DNA of 64,000 bases from Perlucidibaca wandonensis. GTDB taxonomy: Bacteria > Pseudomonadota > Gammaproteobacteria > Pseudomonadales > Moraxellaceae. Of the stretch, positions 52,652-62,027 are shown in pieces; the first letter of the stretch is position 1, and each line of letters opens with the position of its first letter. Location: contig NZ_JBHTIT010000001.1 in the NCBI RefSeq assembly GCF_042677145.1, positions 1,302,001 through 1,366,000 on the forward strand, written 5' to 3'. The notes beneath the pieces are model-generated. The model had not been told where the DNA came from, did not search any database, and saw only the letters and a program-made list of their open reading frames with translations. Both the position numbers and the translations under genes were made by a program.

Positions 52652-52995
52652 TGGCTGCCTCCACGGCAAGCTGGGCTTTCGGGCGCAGCATCAATAGCAG
52701 CCCATTCCTCTGGCGTGTACAAATGCAAAGCCAATGCATGCAGGCCGGTGTCACGCTCAGCAGCCGTTGCGGCATAAATGCGCTGATGCCTTGCCACCGC
52801 GCGCTGGCCTTGAAACGCCTCGCTCACGGCAATCAACTTGTAATGAGTCTCGGTGCCTGGGCCGCCATGATTATGTGACTCGTTCAGCACTTCAATGTGA
52901 CTAGGCTGGATCGCCTGGGTAACCGCCGCAATAATGCGCTGCTCGCGGCTAGATGATGCCGAAGTAGATGCTGTAGATGGTGAAACAGAGGACAT
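52648..52995 (-). CDS. bolA: BolA family protein
   Basis: A 115-residue protein of the BolA fold: IEVLNESHNHGGPGTETHYKL near 42, then FQGQRAVARHQRIYAAT near 70, and the C-terminal LHALALHLYTPEEW. BolA pairs with monothiol glutaredoxins, and grxD is also in the window (55676-55993). It may work in Fe-S handling or as a DNA-binding regulator. GGAG lies 7 bases before the ATG. A Ser/Thr-rich N-terminal lead of about 16 residues precedes the domain. Confidence 0.93.
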   Translation of the reverse strand: MSSVSPSTASTSASSSREQRIIAAVTQAIQPSHIEVLNESHNHGGPGTETHYKLIAVSEAFQGQRAVARHQRIYAATAAERDTGLHALALHLYTPEEWAAIDAAPESPACRGGSQ

Positions 52996-53183
52996 AACAA
53001 CACTCCAAAACCAGTCTGCCAAGGCTAGAGCACAGCTCAAGCACATGGCTAATGTTTCTATTATAGAGCCTGAAACTCAGCCTCGCTTGCTCAGGGTCAA
53101 GATTGCAGCAAATCATTTAGATTCATTACATCATTTGCACATATGAATTTTTATGAGTAATATAAATCCACGCTAAATACTCC

Positions 53184-54161
53184 ATGAGCATCGATATGAG
53201 CACATACAGCCTAAGTCCCGCGCGTCGCGCCGAGCTCAACCAAAAATCAAACTGGCGCGGCACATTAGAAGTCGCCAAAGATTGGACGCTGGTGATTGCC
53301 GGTTTCGCCATCAGCCTAGCTTGGCCGCACCCACTAAGCTATGTGCTCAGTGTGTTTCTGCTGGCAAGTGCCATGGCCGGCTTTGCCATCCTGCAGCATG
53401 AAACCGCGCATCGCTCGCTATTTGCTACGCCATCGCTAAACGAATGGATTGGTGAATACCTAGCCGCCCTACCAATCCTGCAAAGCATGCCTGGCTATCG
53501 AGCCTATCATATGGTGCACCACCGCCTTGCTGGCACGCCAGATGACCCCGACCGCATCATGACCGAGAGCTATCCGGTCAGCCCTGGCAGCCTGAAACGC
53601 AAACTTTGGCGCGACATCAGCGGCCAAACTGGCATCAAGTCCATCATCGGCCTCATGGGCATGTACGCGGGCTATTGGAAATATGAGCTCACCGGCAAGG
53701 TCGAACGCCTAATGCCTGCGCCACAAGGTGTCAGTGGCTATGCGAAAAAATTCATCGCAAATAATGGCCACATCGCCATTCTCTGGCAGTTCGCTATTTG
53801 GGGCGCACTCTATGCACTCGGCAATGGCTGGCTCTACGGCCTCTGGGCCATAGCCTTCATCTTTGTACTACCAACCTGCATGCGCATACGCCAGATTGCC
53901 GACCATGCTGTGGTCGCCGACCCATTGAGCAAAAACCCGCTAATGCACGCACGCAGCACTTCGGCGAATTGGTTTGAAAAGCTGTTGTTTGCGCCGCACT
54001 ATGAGCATTACCATCTAGAACATCACCTCATGCCGACAGCGCCCTGCTGGCATTTGCCGAAACTACATGCAGAACTAAAAGCAGCAGGGGTTATCCCTGA
54101 GCAGAATCAGGCTACAAGCTTGCTTGATGTATTGCGCAGGGCAACGATCAGCACAACATAA
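53184..54161 (+). CDS. Membrane fatty acid desaturase family protein
   Basis: A 325-residue di-iron membrane protein with the three histidine boxes: LQHETAHRS near 70, YHMVHHRLAG near 110 and HYEHYHLEHHLMP near 275. Four or so membrane segments lie between. Such enzymes introduce double bonds or hydroxyls into acyl chains or related lipids; the exact substrate cannot be read. No strong ribosome site precedes the ATG at 53184; the ATG at 53196 with GAGC 6 bases before it is an alternative. It is set off by a terminator on its right. Confidence 0.85.
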   Translation: MSIDMSTYSLSPARRAELNQKSNWRGTLEVAKDWTLVIAGFAISLAWPHPLSYVLSVFLLASAMAGFAILQHETAHRSLFATPSLNEWIGEYLAALPILQSMPGYRAYHMVHHRLAGTPDDPDRIMTESYPVSPGSLKRKLWRDISGQTGIKSIIGLMGMYAGYWKYELTGKVERLMPAPQGVSGYAKKFIANNGHIAILWQFAIWGALYALGNGWLYGLWAIAFIFVLPTCMRIRQIADHAVVADPLSKNPLMHARSTSANWFEKLLFAPHYEHYHLEHHLMPTAPCWHLPKLHAELKAAGVIPEQNQATSLLDVLRRATISTT

Positions 54162-54211
54162 CAGTCGCGCAAGAGCACACTACAGAGATTGCGGCAAAAA
54201 ATGAGCCCCAT

Positions 54212-54248
54212 AAAAAAACGCGCGACCTTGATGGCTCGCGCGTTTTTT
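54212..54248. terminator. Bidirectional terminator after the desaturase gene
   Basis: AAAAAAACGCGCGA and TCGCGCGTTTTTT pair around CCTTGATGGC-like loop bases, with T-runs both ways, between convergent desaturase and nfeD genes. Confidence 0.85.
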
Positions 54249-54271
54249 GTGAAGCAGCTGCTCTGAAGCGA

Positions 54272-54691
54272 TTACTGCGCCTCTACCACCAGCGTATTGC
54301 CCTGTACTGCGCTCACGCGAACGCGAGCACCAATAGGCAGGTCCGGGCCACTCAGTGTCCACGAAGTATCGTCCATCGCAATACGGGCACGGCCTTGTAC
54401 TATTGCCTCAGTCAGCACCAACTCGCGGCCAAGCCAACGCTTAGAGCCACTATTTAGCCCATTCGGTGCCACCGCAGCTTTTGAAGCACGGCGTTTAGCC
54501 CAGCCAAAGCAAAGCAGCACTGAGAGCACTGAGAACAGGGCTGCTTGATACTGCCAGTCAGTCAAACCCGCGTGAGTTGCTAGCGCCGTTAGACCGCCGG
54601 CAATTGCCAACATCAGCAAAAACAGCGAGCCCGAAAGCAGCTCGCTGAGCGCCAATACCAGAGCAATAATCCACCACCCTGTGGCTGTCAT
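54272..54691 (-). CDS. NfeD family membrane protein
   Basis: A 139-residue protein with about three membrane segments (WIIALVLALSELLSGSLFLL at the N-terminus) and a C-terminal OB-fold (WLGRELVLTEAIVQGRARI, then GARVRVSAVQGNTLVVEAQ). NfeD proteins pair with SPFH proteins; here the SPFH gene ends just three bases upstream. In E. coli the pair is YbbK/QmcA. It may help assembly of the SPFH ring. Confidence 0.88.
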   Translation of the reverse strand: MTATGWWIIALVLALSELLSGSLFLLMLAIAGGLTALATHAGLTDWQYQAALFSVLSVLLCFGWAKRRASKAAVAPNGLNSGSKRWLGRELVLTEAIVQGRARIAMDDTSWTLSGPDLPIGARVRVSAVQGNTLVVEAQ

Positions 54692-54694
54692 GGC

Positions 54695-55609
54695 TTAGGC
54701 CTTATCGTCGCGTACGGCTTTCAACAACTCAGCCATACCGCCAACGCTACCAACCAACTGCGTAGCTTCGATCGGCATCATGATGACTTTGGTGTTGGTC
54801 GACGCTGCCACGGCACCAAAGGCGGTGACGTATTTTTGCGCGATAAAGTAGTTCAAGGCTTGAATATTGCCCTTGCCGATAGCATCCGACACCATTGAGG
54901 TGGCGTTGGCTTCAGCCTGAGCTTCACGCTCACGCGCTTCAGCTTCCAAGAAGGCGGCTTCGCGAGCACCCTCGGCTTTCAAAATCTGGCCTTGCTTCTC
55001 GCCTTCAGCTTCCAAAATCTCCGCTTGGCGGCGACCTTCAGCTTCCAAAATCGAGGCACGCTTCATACGCTCAGCTTTCATTTGCGACGCCATAGCATCG
55101 ACCAAATCGTGTGGCGGCGTGATGTCTTTAATCTCAACGCGGGTAATTTTAATACCCCATGGGCCAGTGGCCTGATCAATAGCAGCAAGCAAGCGACCGT
55201 TGATTTGGTCACGCTGCGACAGCATCTCATCGAGGTCTAGCGAGCCAATGACAGTACGCATATTGGTCATTGCCAAGTTTTGAATGGCATAGCCCAAGCC
55301 TTGAACTTCATAAGCAGCACGTGGCGTGTCGATGACTTGGTAGAAGCAGACAGCATCGATACGCACCATGGCGTTGTCGCGCGAAATCACTTCTTGTGCA
55401 GGAATGTCTAGTACCTGTTCCATGACGCTGAGTTTGCGACCGACTTGATCGAAAAACGGCATGATGAAATGCAGGCCTGGGCTCAGTGTGGTGGTGTAGC
55501 GACCGAAGCGCTCCACTGTCCACTCATAGCCTTGGGGCACGGTTTTCACACTCATTAAAACAACGAGTACGGCCAGTGCAACTAAGACCATTAGGAAAAT
55601 AGGTAACAT
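54695..55609 (-). CDS. qmcA: SPFH/band-7 protein, QmcA-like
   Basis: A 304-residue inner-membrane protein with one N-terminal segment (LPIFLMVLVALAVLVVLM), an SPFH domain (VPQGYEWTVERFGRYTTTL then SLDLDEMLSQRDQINGRL), and a helical tail. In the tail there are four copies of an 11-residue unit (ILEAEGRRQAE and variants, DNA 54920-55051), an extended coiled coil used in ring assembly. GGAG lies 6 bases before the ATG at 55609. QmcA associates with FtsH-type proteases in E. coli. Confidence 0.9.
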   Translation of the reverse strand: MLPIFLMVLVALAVLVVLMSVKTVPQGYEWTVERFGRYTTTLSPGLHFIMPFFDQVGRKLSVMEQVLDIPAQEVISRDNAMVRIDAVCFYQVIDTPRAAYEVQGLGYAIQNLAMTNMRTVIGSLDLDEMLSQRDQINGRLLAAIDQATGPWGIKITRVEIKDITPPHDLVDAMASQMKAERMKRASILEAEGRRQAEILEAEGEKQGQILKAEGAREAAFLEAEAREREAQAEANATSMVSDAIGKGNIQALNYFIAQKYVTAFGAVAASTNTKVIMMPIEATQLVGSVGGMAELLKAVRDDKA

Positions 55610-55675
55610 ATATAACTCCATTTAGTGCACCGACAGAGGCTCTGCTCGGCGACTTGAATCCAACGCTGTTAAGGC

Positions 55676-55993
55676 TTAAGTAGCTGATGCTTCTTTTACG
55701 AGCGTGGCTAATTCGCCTTTTTGAACCATGTCCATAACGATGTCGCAGCCACCGATCAGCTCACCTTTAACCCACAGCTGTGGAAAGGTTGGCCAGTTTG
55801 CGATTTTCGGCAAGGTGGCACGGATGTCAGGATTATCCAAAATATTGACGTAGGCGAATGGTTCGCCAACTTGCACCAAAGCCTCGACAGTACGGGCAGA
55901 AAAACCGCATTGTGGAAATTGCGGGGTGCCTTTCATGAACAACAGTACGGCGTTGTCGGCAATTTGCTTCTTGATTAACTCTTCGATTTCCAT
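55676..55993 (-). CDS. grxD: Monothiol glutaredoxin
   Basis: Binds and passes on [2Fe-2S] clusters. The 105-residue protein has the CGFS site in GTPQFPQCGFSARTVEAL near residue 29, then WPTFPQLWVKGELIGGCDIV near 67, which contacts glutathione. Partner BolA is encoded 3 kb away. It diverges from argD. Confidence 0.95.
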   Translation of the reverse strand: MEIEELIKKQIADNAVLLFMKGTPQFPQCGFSARTVEALVQVGEPFAYVNILDNPDIRATLPKIANWPTFPQLWVKGELIGGCDIVMDMVQKGELATLVKEASAT

Positions 55994-56114
55994 GGCTTCA
56001 TCTCAGTTGAAAATATGGCCCACAATATAGCAGATACTGAAGTGTCTTGGCGAAACGATGCCCCAGCGCTACACTCCGCGATTACCTTTTTCAATGACCT
56101 GCAGGCTCGCCATC

Positions 56115-57326
56115 ATGACCGCCCTAACGCCCCCGACCTTAATGCCCACCTACGCCCGCCAGCCCGTAGCGTTTGTGCGAGGCGAAGGCGTCTGGCTCTA
56201 CGACACCGATGGCAAGCGCTACCTCGACACCACCGCCGGCATTGCTGTCTGTGGTTTGGGTCATGCTCACGCTGGCGTAGCGAAAGCCATTGCTGAGCAA
56301 GCCAGCACTTTGGTGCACACGTCGAACTTGTTTCAGGTGCCATTGCAGCAGCAGCTCGCCGATAAGCTCTGTGCCGTCTCGGGCATGAACAGTGCCTTTT
56401 TTGGCAACTCCGGCGCGGAAGCTAACGAAGCCGCGATCAAGCTAGCTCGGCTCTATGGCCATAAAAAAGGCATCACACTGCCAACGATTATTGTCATGGA
56501 AAACAGCTTTCATGGCCGTACCATGGCAACACTAACTGCCACTGGCAACGCGAAAGTACAAGAAGGCTTTGGCCCGCTGGTGCAAGGTTTTGAGCGTGTG
56601 CCATTCGATGATATTGCTGCAATCGAAGCCGTAGCCGCGCGCAACCCCAATATCGTGGCGATCTTGGTCGAGCCTATTCAGGGCGAAAGCGGCGTGCGCA
56701 TGGCGAAAAATGGCTTCGGCTATTTGAAAGCTCTGCGTGACATCTGCGACCAACACGACTGGCTGCTCATGCTCGACGAAATTCAAACTGGCAATGGCCG
56801 GACTGGGCGCTATTTTGCCTACCAACACGCGGGCATTTTGCCGGATGTGTTGACCACCGCCAAAGGCTTGGGCAATGGCTTCCCAATAGGCGCCACGCTA
56901 GTCGCTGGCAAAGCCACTGAGCTTTTTAGTCCGGGCAAACACGGCACCACCTATGGCGGCACTCCGCTAGGCTGCGCTGCTGCGCTCGCTACCATGGATG
57001 GCCTGCTCGCTGGTGCCGTCGACAACGCCGCCATCATGGGCCAGCGCATTCGCGACGGCTTCATCCGTGAGCTTGGCGATCTTGGCGTCACTGTAGAAGG
57101 TGCAGGCCTGATGCTCGGCGTCGTGCTGCCAAAGCCCTGCACAGAACTAGTCGCCATCGCCCGTGATGCCGGTGTGCTGCTGATTGTTAGTGCAGAAAAT
57201 CGTATTCGTTTATTGCCGCCGCTGGTGATTACCGCCGCAGAGGCCGACGAACTAGTGACTCGTATTAGCGCGATGGTGCGCGAATTCCTAGCGCCTGCAG
57301 CTGCGACAAACGAGGCAAGCGCATGA
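56115..57326 (+). CDS. argD: Acetylornithine aminotransferase
   Basis: PLP enzyme of arginine synthesis, acting on N-acetylglutamate semialdehyde. The 403-residue protein has GKRYLDTTAGIAVCGLGHAH near 35, FGNSGAEANEAAIKLAR near 90, MLDEIQTGNGRTG near 215 and the PLP lysine in VLTTAKGLGNGFPIGA near 247. The ATG at 56115 is chosen by family length; a longer N-terminus is possible. It overlaps argF by four bases. Confidence 0.95.
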   Translation: MTALTPPTLMPTYARQPVAFVRGEGVWLYDTDGKRYLDTTAGIAVCGLGHAHAGVAKAIAEQASTLVHTSNLFQVPLQQQLADKLCAVSGMNSAFFGNSGAEANEAAIKLARLYGHKKGITLPTIIVMENSFHGRTMATLTATGNAKVQEGFGPLVQGFERVPFDDIAAIEAVAARNPNIVAILVEPIQGESGVRMAKNGFGYLKALRDICDQHDWLLMLDEIQTGNGRTGRYFAYQHAGILPDVLTTAKGLGNGFPIGATLVAGKATELFSPGKHGTTYGGTPLGCAAALATMDGLLAGAVDNAAIMGQRIRDGFIRELGDLGVTVEGAGLMLGVVLPKPCTELVAIARDAGVLLIVSAENRIRLLPPLVITAAEADELVTRISAMVREFLAPAAATNEASA

Positions 57327-58234
57327 GCACGCGGCATTTCCTCACGCTCCTAGATTTCACGCCAGCTGAGCTACAAGGCATTTTAGATCGCGCCATCGAG
57401 CTGAAACGCATACTGCGCTCTGGCGAAATCTATGAACCGCTCAAAAACCGCGTCTTGGGGATGATTTTCGAGAAGTCATCGACTCGTACCCGTGTCTCGT
57501 TTGAAGCGGGCATGGCGCAGTTTGGCGGTTCGGCGATTTTTCTATCGCCGCGCGACACTCAGCTCGGTCGCGGCGAGCCGATTGAAGACTCAGCGCGAGT
57601 GATTTCACGCATGGTCGATGCGGTGATGATTCGCACCTTCGACCACGCCACCATCGAGCGCTTTGCGGCGTATTCACGCGTGCCCGTGATTAACGCCCTC
57701 ACCGATGACCATCACCCCTGCCAGCTACTCGCCGACCTACAAACCTTTGTCGAGCATCGTGGCCCGCTAGCTGGTCGCGAATTTGCTTGGGTCGGCGATG
57801 GCAATAATATGTGCAATAGCTATGTCCATGCCGCACACCAATTCGGCTTTCATCTGCGCATCGCCTGTCCCTATGGCTTTGAGCCAGACCCCGACATGCT
57901 CGAGCAATATGCCCATTGCGCGACCTTGGTGAAAACCGCTGAAGAGGCCGCCGAGGGTGCGCACTTGGTGGCTACCGACGTGTGGACGAGCATGGGCCAA
58001 GAGTCTGAGCAAAGTGTGCGTAAGCGTCGTTTTTCGATGTATCAGGTCAATCCGCGCCTGATGGATCATGCCGCCGATGACGCGTTGTTTATGCACTGTT
58101 TACCTGCGCATCGCGGCGAAGAAATCTCTGAAGATATGCTCGATGACAAGCGTAGTGTGGTCTGGGATGAGGCGGAGAATCGTCTGCATGCACAGAAGGC
58201 ATTGCTGGAGTTTTTGCTGGTGGGCGCGCGCTAA
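57323..58234 (+). CDS. argF: Ornithine carbamoyltransferase
   Basis: Makes citrulline from ornithine and carbamoyl phosphate. The 303-residue protein has the carbamoyl-phosphate motif KSSTRTRVSFEAGM near 52, DHHPCQLLADL near 132, and FMHCLPAHRGEEI near 258. It is translationally joined to argD by an ATGA overlap, forming an argDF unit. Confidence 0.97.
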   Translation: MSTRHFLTLLDFTPAELQGILDRAIELKRILRSGEIYEPLKNRVLGMIFEKSSTRTRVSFEAGMAQFGGSAIFLSPRDTQLGRGEPIEDSARVISRMVDAVMIRTFDHATIERFAAYSRVPVINALTDDHHPCQLLADLQTFVEHRGPLAGREFAWVGDGNNMCNSYVHAAHQFGFHLRIACPYGFEPDPDMLEQYAHCATLVKTAEEAAEGAHLVATDVWTSMGQESEQSVRKRRFSMYQVNPRLMDHAADDALFMHCLPAHRGEEISEDMLDDKRSVVWDEAENRLHAQKALLEFLLVGAR

Positions 58235-58287
58235 ATAGCGGGCAATTTGTAGCTAGTTTTTGGTGCCGCTGAGCCAGCTTAAGCGCG

Positions 58288-58845
58288 CTAAACTTTCAGC
58301 CGATTGCGATTATCTCGGCTCGCCAAAATCAGCTCATCGCCAGTTTTCATCTCATCACTTAAACCGCGCTTTAGCAGCCGGTCATAAAGCAGCACATTCA
58401 CCGTCGCCGCCAAATTTAAGCAGCCAATGGTGGGGATATACACCACCGCATCGGCCTCACTAACCACCGACTTCGGCAAGCTGCCATCCTCGGGGCCAAA
58501 CACATATAGCGCACGTTCGGGATGCTCAAACTCAGGCAGACTCATGGCGCCTAAGGCTAGCTCAACACAAACGATTTTTGTGCCCTCAGGTAGCTGGGCT
58601 TTTAACGCAGACCAGTGATCGGTGCGCGCTAAGGTCACCCGTTGCTGAACATTTTTCGTATCGGTGTGATGCTTGGCGGCGATGTCGTAGCGCTGACCGG
58701 TGTAGTAGACCGCTTGCGCGTTGAAGCAGCCAACAGCACGCAACACTGAGCCAACGTTATCGGGGGTTTTCGGGTTTTCTAAGCCGATGGCAACGAAGCC
58801 GCTCACCTGTTTAGGAACGCTCTCGGCGTCTGCTGCCAAGCTCAT
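58288..58845 (-). CDS. SpoU/TrmH family RNA methyltransferase
   Basis: A 185-residue 2'-O-methyltransferase of the SPOUT fold. It has the early motif ENPKTPDNVGSVLRAVGCF near 24, LYVFGPEDGSLPKSVV near 112, and IPTIGCLNLAATVNVLLYDR near 135 (knot region). The target RNA is unclear. It overlaps galE by four bases and looks co-transcribed with glpK and galE. Confidence 0.85.
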   Translation of the reverse strand: MSLAADAESVPKQVSGFVAIGLENPKTPDNVGSVLRAVGCFNAQAVYYTGQRYDIAAKHHTDTKNVQQRVTLARTDHWSALKAQLPEGTKIVCVELALGAMSLPEFEHPERALYVFGPEDGSLPKSVVSEADAVVYIPTIGCLNLAATVNVLLYDRLLKRGLSDEMKTGDELILASRDNRNRLKV

Positions 58846-59861
58846 GCGCCCTTAAAGCCATTTGGGTTTTGCGACTGCCAGCGCCACGTATCACGCATCA
58901 TCGCATCAAGATCGCGCGACGCCTGCCAGCCCAACTCAGTGCTAGCTTTCTGCGGGTCGGCATAGCAAGTAGCAATATCACCCGCACGGCGCGGCACTAT
59001 CGCATAAGGCACTCGTGCCCCGCTGGCCTGCTCAAAAGCACGAATCATTTCCAGCACCGAATAACCCTGGCCAGTCCCAAGATTCCAAGTGTGCACACCG
59101 GCCTCGCGCGCTAAAAATGCCAGCGCGGCAACGTGACCCTGAGCCAAATCCACGACATGAATATAGTCGCGCACACCGGTGCCATCGGGCGTGTTGTAAT
59201 CGTCGCCAAAGACCGAGAGCTTGGCTAATTTGCCCACCGCGACTTGGCTAATATAGGGCACAAGATTGTTCGGGATGCCATTCGGATCCTCGCCAATCAA
59301 GCCACTTTCGTGTGCGCCAACGGGATTGAAATAGCGCAGCAACGCCACGCGCCAACGCGCATCCGACAAGCTCACGTCACGCAAAATATCTTCGACCATG
59401 AGCTTGGAGCGACCATAAGGATTGGTCGGTCGGCCAACCGGGCATTGCTCGCTAATCGGCATCTCGGCCGGCTCGCCATAGACAGTAGCCGAGGAGCTAA
59501 ACACCAGCGTAAACACACCGGCATCACGCATGGCCTCGACTAGCACTTGCGAGCCATGAACGTTGTTATCGTAATATTTCAGCGGCTGCTCAACGCTCTC
59601 GCCCACTGCTTTCAGGCCAGCAAAATGAATCACCGCGCTAATCGCATGCTCAGCAAACAGCGCTTTTAAGCAGGCGGCATCGCGAATATCGCCTTCCATG
59701 CAGGCAATGGTTTTACCGGTGATTTGCTCGACTCGGCGCAATGACTCGGCGCTGGCATTGCTGAAGTTATCCAGCACTAACACCTCATGGCCCGCAGCCA
59801 GCAGCTCAATGAGAGTGTGTGTGCCGATGTAGCCAGCGCCGCCGGTTACTAAAATCGTCAT
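58842..59861 (-). CDS. galE: UDP-glucose 4-epimerase
   Basis: Interconverts UDP-glucose and UDP-galactose. The 339-residue short-chain-dehydrogenase has LVTGGAGYIGTHTLIELL at the N-terminus, VIHFAGLKAVGESVEQPL near 80, SSSATVYG near 122, and the YGRSKLMVED (YxxxK) near 149. It is overlapped by four bases on each side by glpK and the SpoU gene. The product can feed LPS or capsule sugars. Confidence 0.95.
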   Translation of the reverse strand: MTILVTGGAGYIGTHTLIELLAAGHEVLVLDNFSNASAESLRRVEQITGKTIACMEGDIRDAACLKALFAEHAISAVIHFAGLKAVGESVEQPLKYYDNNVHGSQVLVEAMRDAGVFTLVFSSSATVYGEPAEMPISEQCPVGRPTNPYGRSKLMVEDILRDVSLSDARWRVALLRYFNPVGAHESGLIGEDPNGIPNNLVPYISQVAVGKLAKLSVFGDDYNTPDGTGVRDYIHVVDLAQGHVAALAFLAREAGVHTWNLGTGQGYSVLEMIRAFEQASGARVPYAIVPRRAGDIATCYADPQKASTELGWQASRDLDAMMRDTWRWQSQNPNGFKGA

Positions 59862-61351
59862 GCGTTTGGCTCCGAGGCAACGCGGCGCACGGCATCGAGC
59901 CAGCCGGTGTAAAGCGAGCTACGCTTGTCATCACTCATGGTCGGCTCAAAGCGGCGGTCACAACTCCACAGCGTCGAAATATCATCTAAAGAGGTGAAAA
60001 TACCGACCTGCAGACCGGCCAAAAATGCCGCGCCCAATGCCGTAGTTTCTGTGACCACGGGGCGATCCACCGGCACGCCAATGATATCGGCCAGCGATTG
60101 CGCCACCCAATTATTCACCACCATGCCACCATCGATGCGCAGCGTGGTGACAGGCGAAGCGCCATCGCGAGTCATGGCTTCCATCAGGTCGCGAGTCTGG
60201 AAGCACACCGACTGCAAACCAGCAGTAACAATCTCACCAATGCCAGTGTCACGAGTCAGGCCAAAGATGGCACCACGCGCACGCGGATCCCAATACGGCG
60301 CACCTAAGCCGGTAAACGCCGGCACCATATACACGCCGCGAGCATCGCCAGTAGCCTCGGCAATCGCCTGAGTTTCCGAGGCACAGCCAATGAGCTTGAG
60401 GCCGTCGCGCAGCCATTGAATGGTGGCGCCAGCAACAAAAATCGAGCCCTCCACTGCATACGTGGTCTCGCCATTAAGACGATAGGCCACGGTAGTGAGC
60501 AAGCGATTTTCCGACTGCACAATGGTGCTGCCGGTGTTGGTAATCATGAAGCAACCTGTGCCGTAGGTGCTTTTCACCATGCCCGGCGCAAAACAGGCTT
60601 GGCCAATGAGTGCCGCTTGTTGGTCACCAGCAACGCCACAAATAGGGATGGGCGCACCTAAAAAATCCGGTGCACAGCGGCCAAAATCGGCGCTGGAATC
60701 CTTCACCACCGGCAGTAGCTCGGCGGGAATATTAAACAGGCGCAGCAACTCTTCATCCCAGCATTGCGTACGGATATTAAACAGCATGGTGCGCGAGGCA
60801 TTGGTGGCATCGGTCGCATGCACTTTGCCATGCGTGAGCTTCCACAATAACCAGCTATCGATGGTGCCAAAGGCCAACTCGCCACGCTCAGCGCGGGCTC
60901 GAGCATTGGGCACATGATCGAGCAACCAAGCCAGCTTTGTTGCCGAGAAATACGGGTCCAGCAGCAGGCCAGTGCGCGATTGAATCAGCGGCTCATAGCC
61001 TTGCTCTTTTAACTCAGCACAACGCTCACCAGTACGGCGGTCTTGCCAAACAATGGCGCGATGCACCGGCATGCCGTTGGCACGATCCCAGAGCACGGTG
61101 GTTTCGCGCTGATTGGTAATGCCGATGGCGGCAATATCACGCGCATGCAGGCCGCCCTTGCGCAGTGCATCGCGGCAGACGGTCTCGGTCGCCCACCAAA
61201 TATCCATGGCGTCATGCTCAACCCAGCCATCGGCGGGAAAATGCTGCTTAAGCTCGACTTGAGCGCTGGCGACACGGTTACCGGTGCCATCAAAAACGAT
61301 GGCGCGCGTGCTAGTAGTGCCTTGATCGATCGATAAAATATAGTGCGGCAT
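59858..61351 (-). CDS. glpK: Glycerol kinase
   Basis: Phosphorylates glycerol to G3P. The 497-residue FGGY kinase has YILSIDQGTTSTRAIVFD at the N-terminus, ITNQRETTVLWDR near 78, STYGTGCFMITNTG near 262, and GLGAPYWDPRARGAI near 345. It leads a glpK-galE-spoU set joined by four-base overlaps, an unusual combination for a glycerol gene. glpD is 16 kb away and no glpF is seen. Confidence 0.96.
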   Translation of the reverse strand: MPHYILSIDQGTTSTRAIVFDGTGNRVASAQVELKQHFPADGWVEHDAMDIWWATETVCRDALRKGGLHARDIAAIGITNQRETTVLWDRANGMPVHRAIVWQDRRTGERCAELKEQGYEPLIQSRTGLLLDPYFSATKLAWLLDHVPNARARAERGELAFGTIDSWLLWKLTHGKVHATDATNASRTMLFNIRTQCWDEELLRLFNIPAELLPVVKDSSADFGRCAPDFLGAPIPICGVAGDQQAALIGQACFAPGMVKSTYGTGCFMITNTGSTIVQSENRLLTTVAYRLNGETTYAVEGSIFVAGATIQWLRDGLKLIGCASETQAIAEATGDARGVYMVPAFTGLGAPYWDPRARGAIFGLTRDTGIGEIVTAGLQSVCFQTRDLMEAMTRDGASPVTTLRIDGGMVVNNWVAQSLADIIGVPVDRPVVTETTALGAAFLAGLQVGIFTSLDDISTLWSCDRRFEPTMSDDKRSSLYTGWLDAVRRVASEPNA

Positions 61352-61419
61352 GATGATGTAATTCTTATTGCTAGGACAAAACAGGGCTTACTTTAACGGC
61401 AAACAGTCTGCTGTAACAT

Positions 61420-61968
61420 TCAATCCGAAATTTTTAGCGACTGAATGGGCATGCTCACACGCTGCTCTTGATGCAACAGTTTTAGCAACAGCACCACACG
61501 CTCGGTGCCATCGCGGGCAGCAACGACGGCATCTAGACCAGCCAACGGGCCTTCGTTAATAAGCACGTCTTGGCCAATAGCAAAGAGTGCTGTTGGGTTT
61601 TCACTACCGGCATCTTGCCCAGTTTCGCGCGCTTGTAAGGCATCGACGATGGCATCGGGAACGGCCAACGGCAGCTCGCCGAAGCGCAAGACCTTGGCAA
61701 CGCCACGAGTGGAGCGAATCGGCGCCCAGTTGTCGTGCTTGGTGCAGAGCTGAACGAAAATGTAATGCGGAAATAATGGCTCAACGACAACGGTGCGCTT
61801 ACCTCGACGCAGAATCTCACGCCGTATAGTTGGCACAAATCCTTGATAGCCCTGATTGGCTAGCTGCTCCACCGCGCGCTCACATTCGCGCGGCTTGCAC
61901 TGCAAGACATACCAACGCCGCGAGGCCTCTATATCTAACTCTAGCATTGAGCCTAAACCATCAAGCAT
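61420..61968 (-). CDS. rfaH: Transcription antitermination protein RfaH
   Basis: A NusG paralogue that joins RNA polymerase at ops sites and extends long polysaccharide operons. The 182-residue protein has WYVLQCKPRECERAVEQL near 18, then LFPHYIFVQLC near 65, and the KOW-type C-terminal (IGQDVLINEGPLAGLDAVVA near 132). The linker is moderately long. AAGGAG lies 6 bases before the ATG. It lies beside manB and ugd, which make sugar precursors for such polysaccharides. Confidence 0.9.
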   Translation of the reverse strand: MLDGLGSMLELDIEASRRWYVLQCKPRECERAVEQLANQGYQGFVPTIRREILRRGKRTVVVEPLFPHYIFVQLCTKHDNWAPIRSTRGVAKVLRFGELPLAVPDAIVDALQARETGQDAGSENPTALFAIGQDVLINEGPLAGLDAVVAARDGTERVVLLLKLLHQEQRVSMPIQSLKISD

Positions 61969-62027
61969 CCGGCGCTCCTTGCCTCGTTACGGTATCAGCC
62001 CTAAACATGGCTGCTAATGCGCATAGT

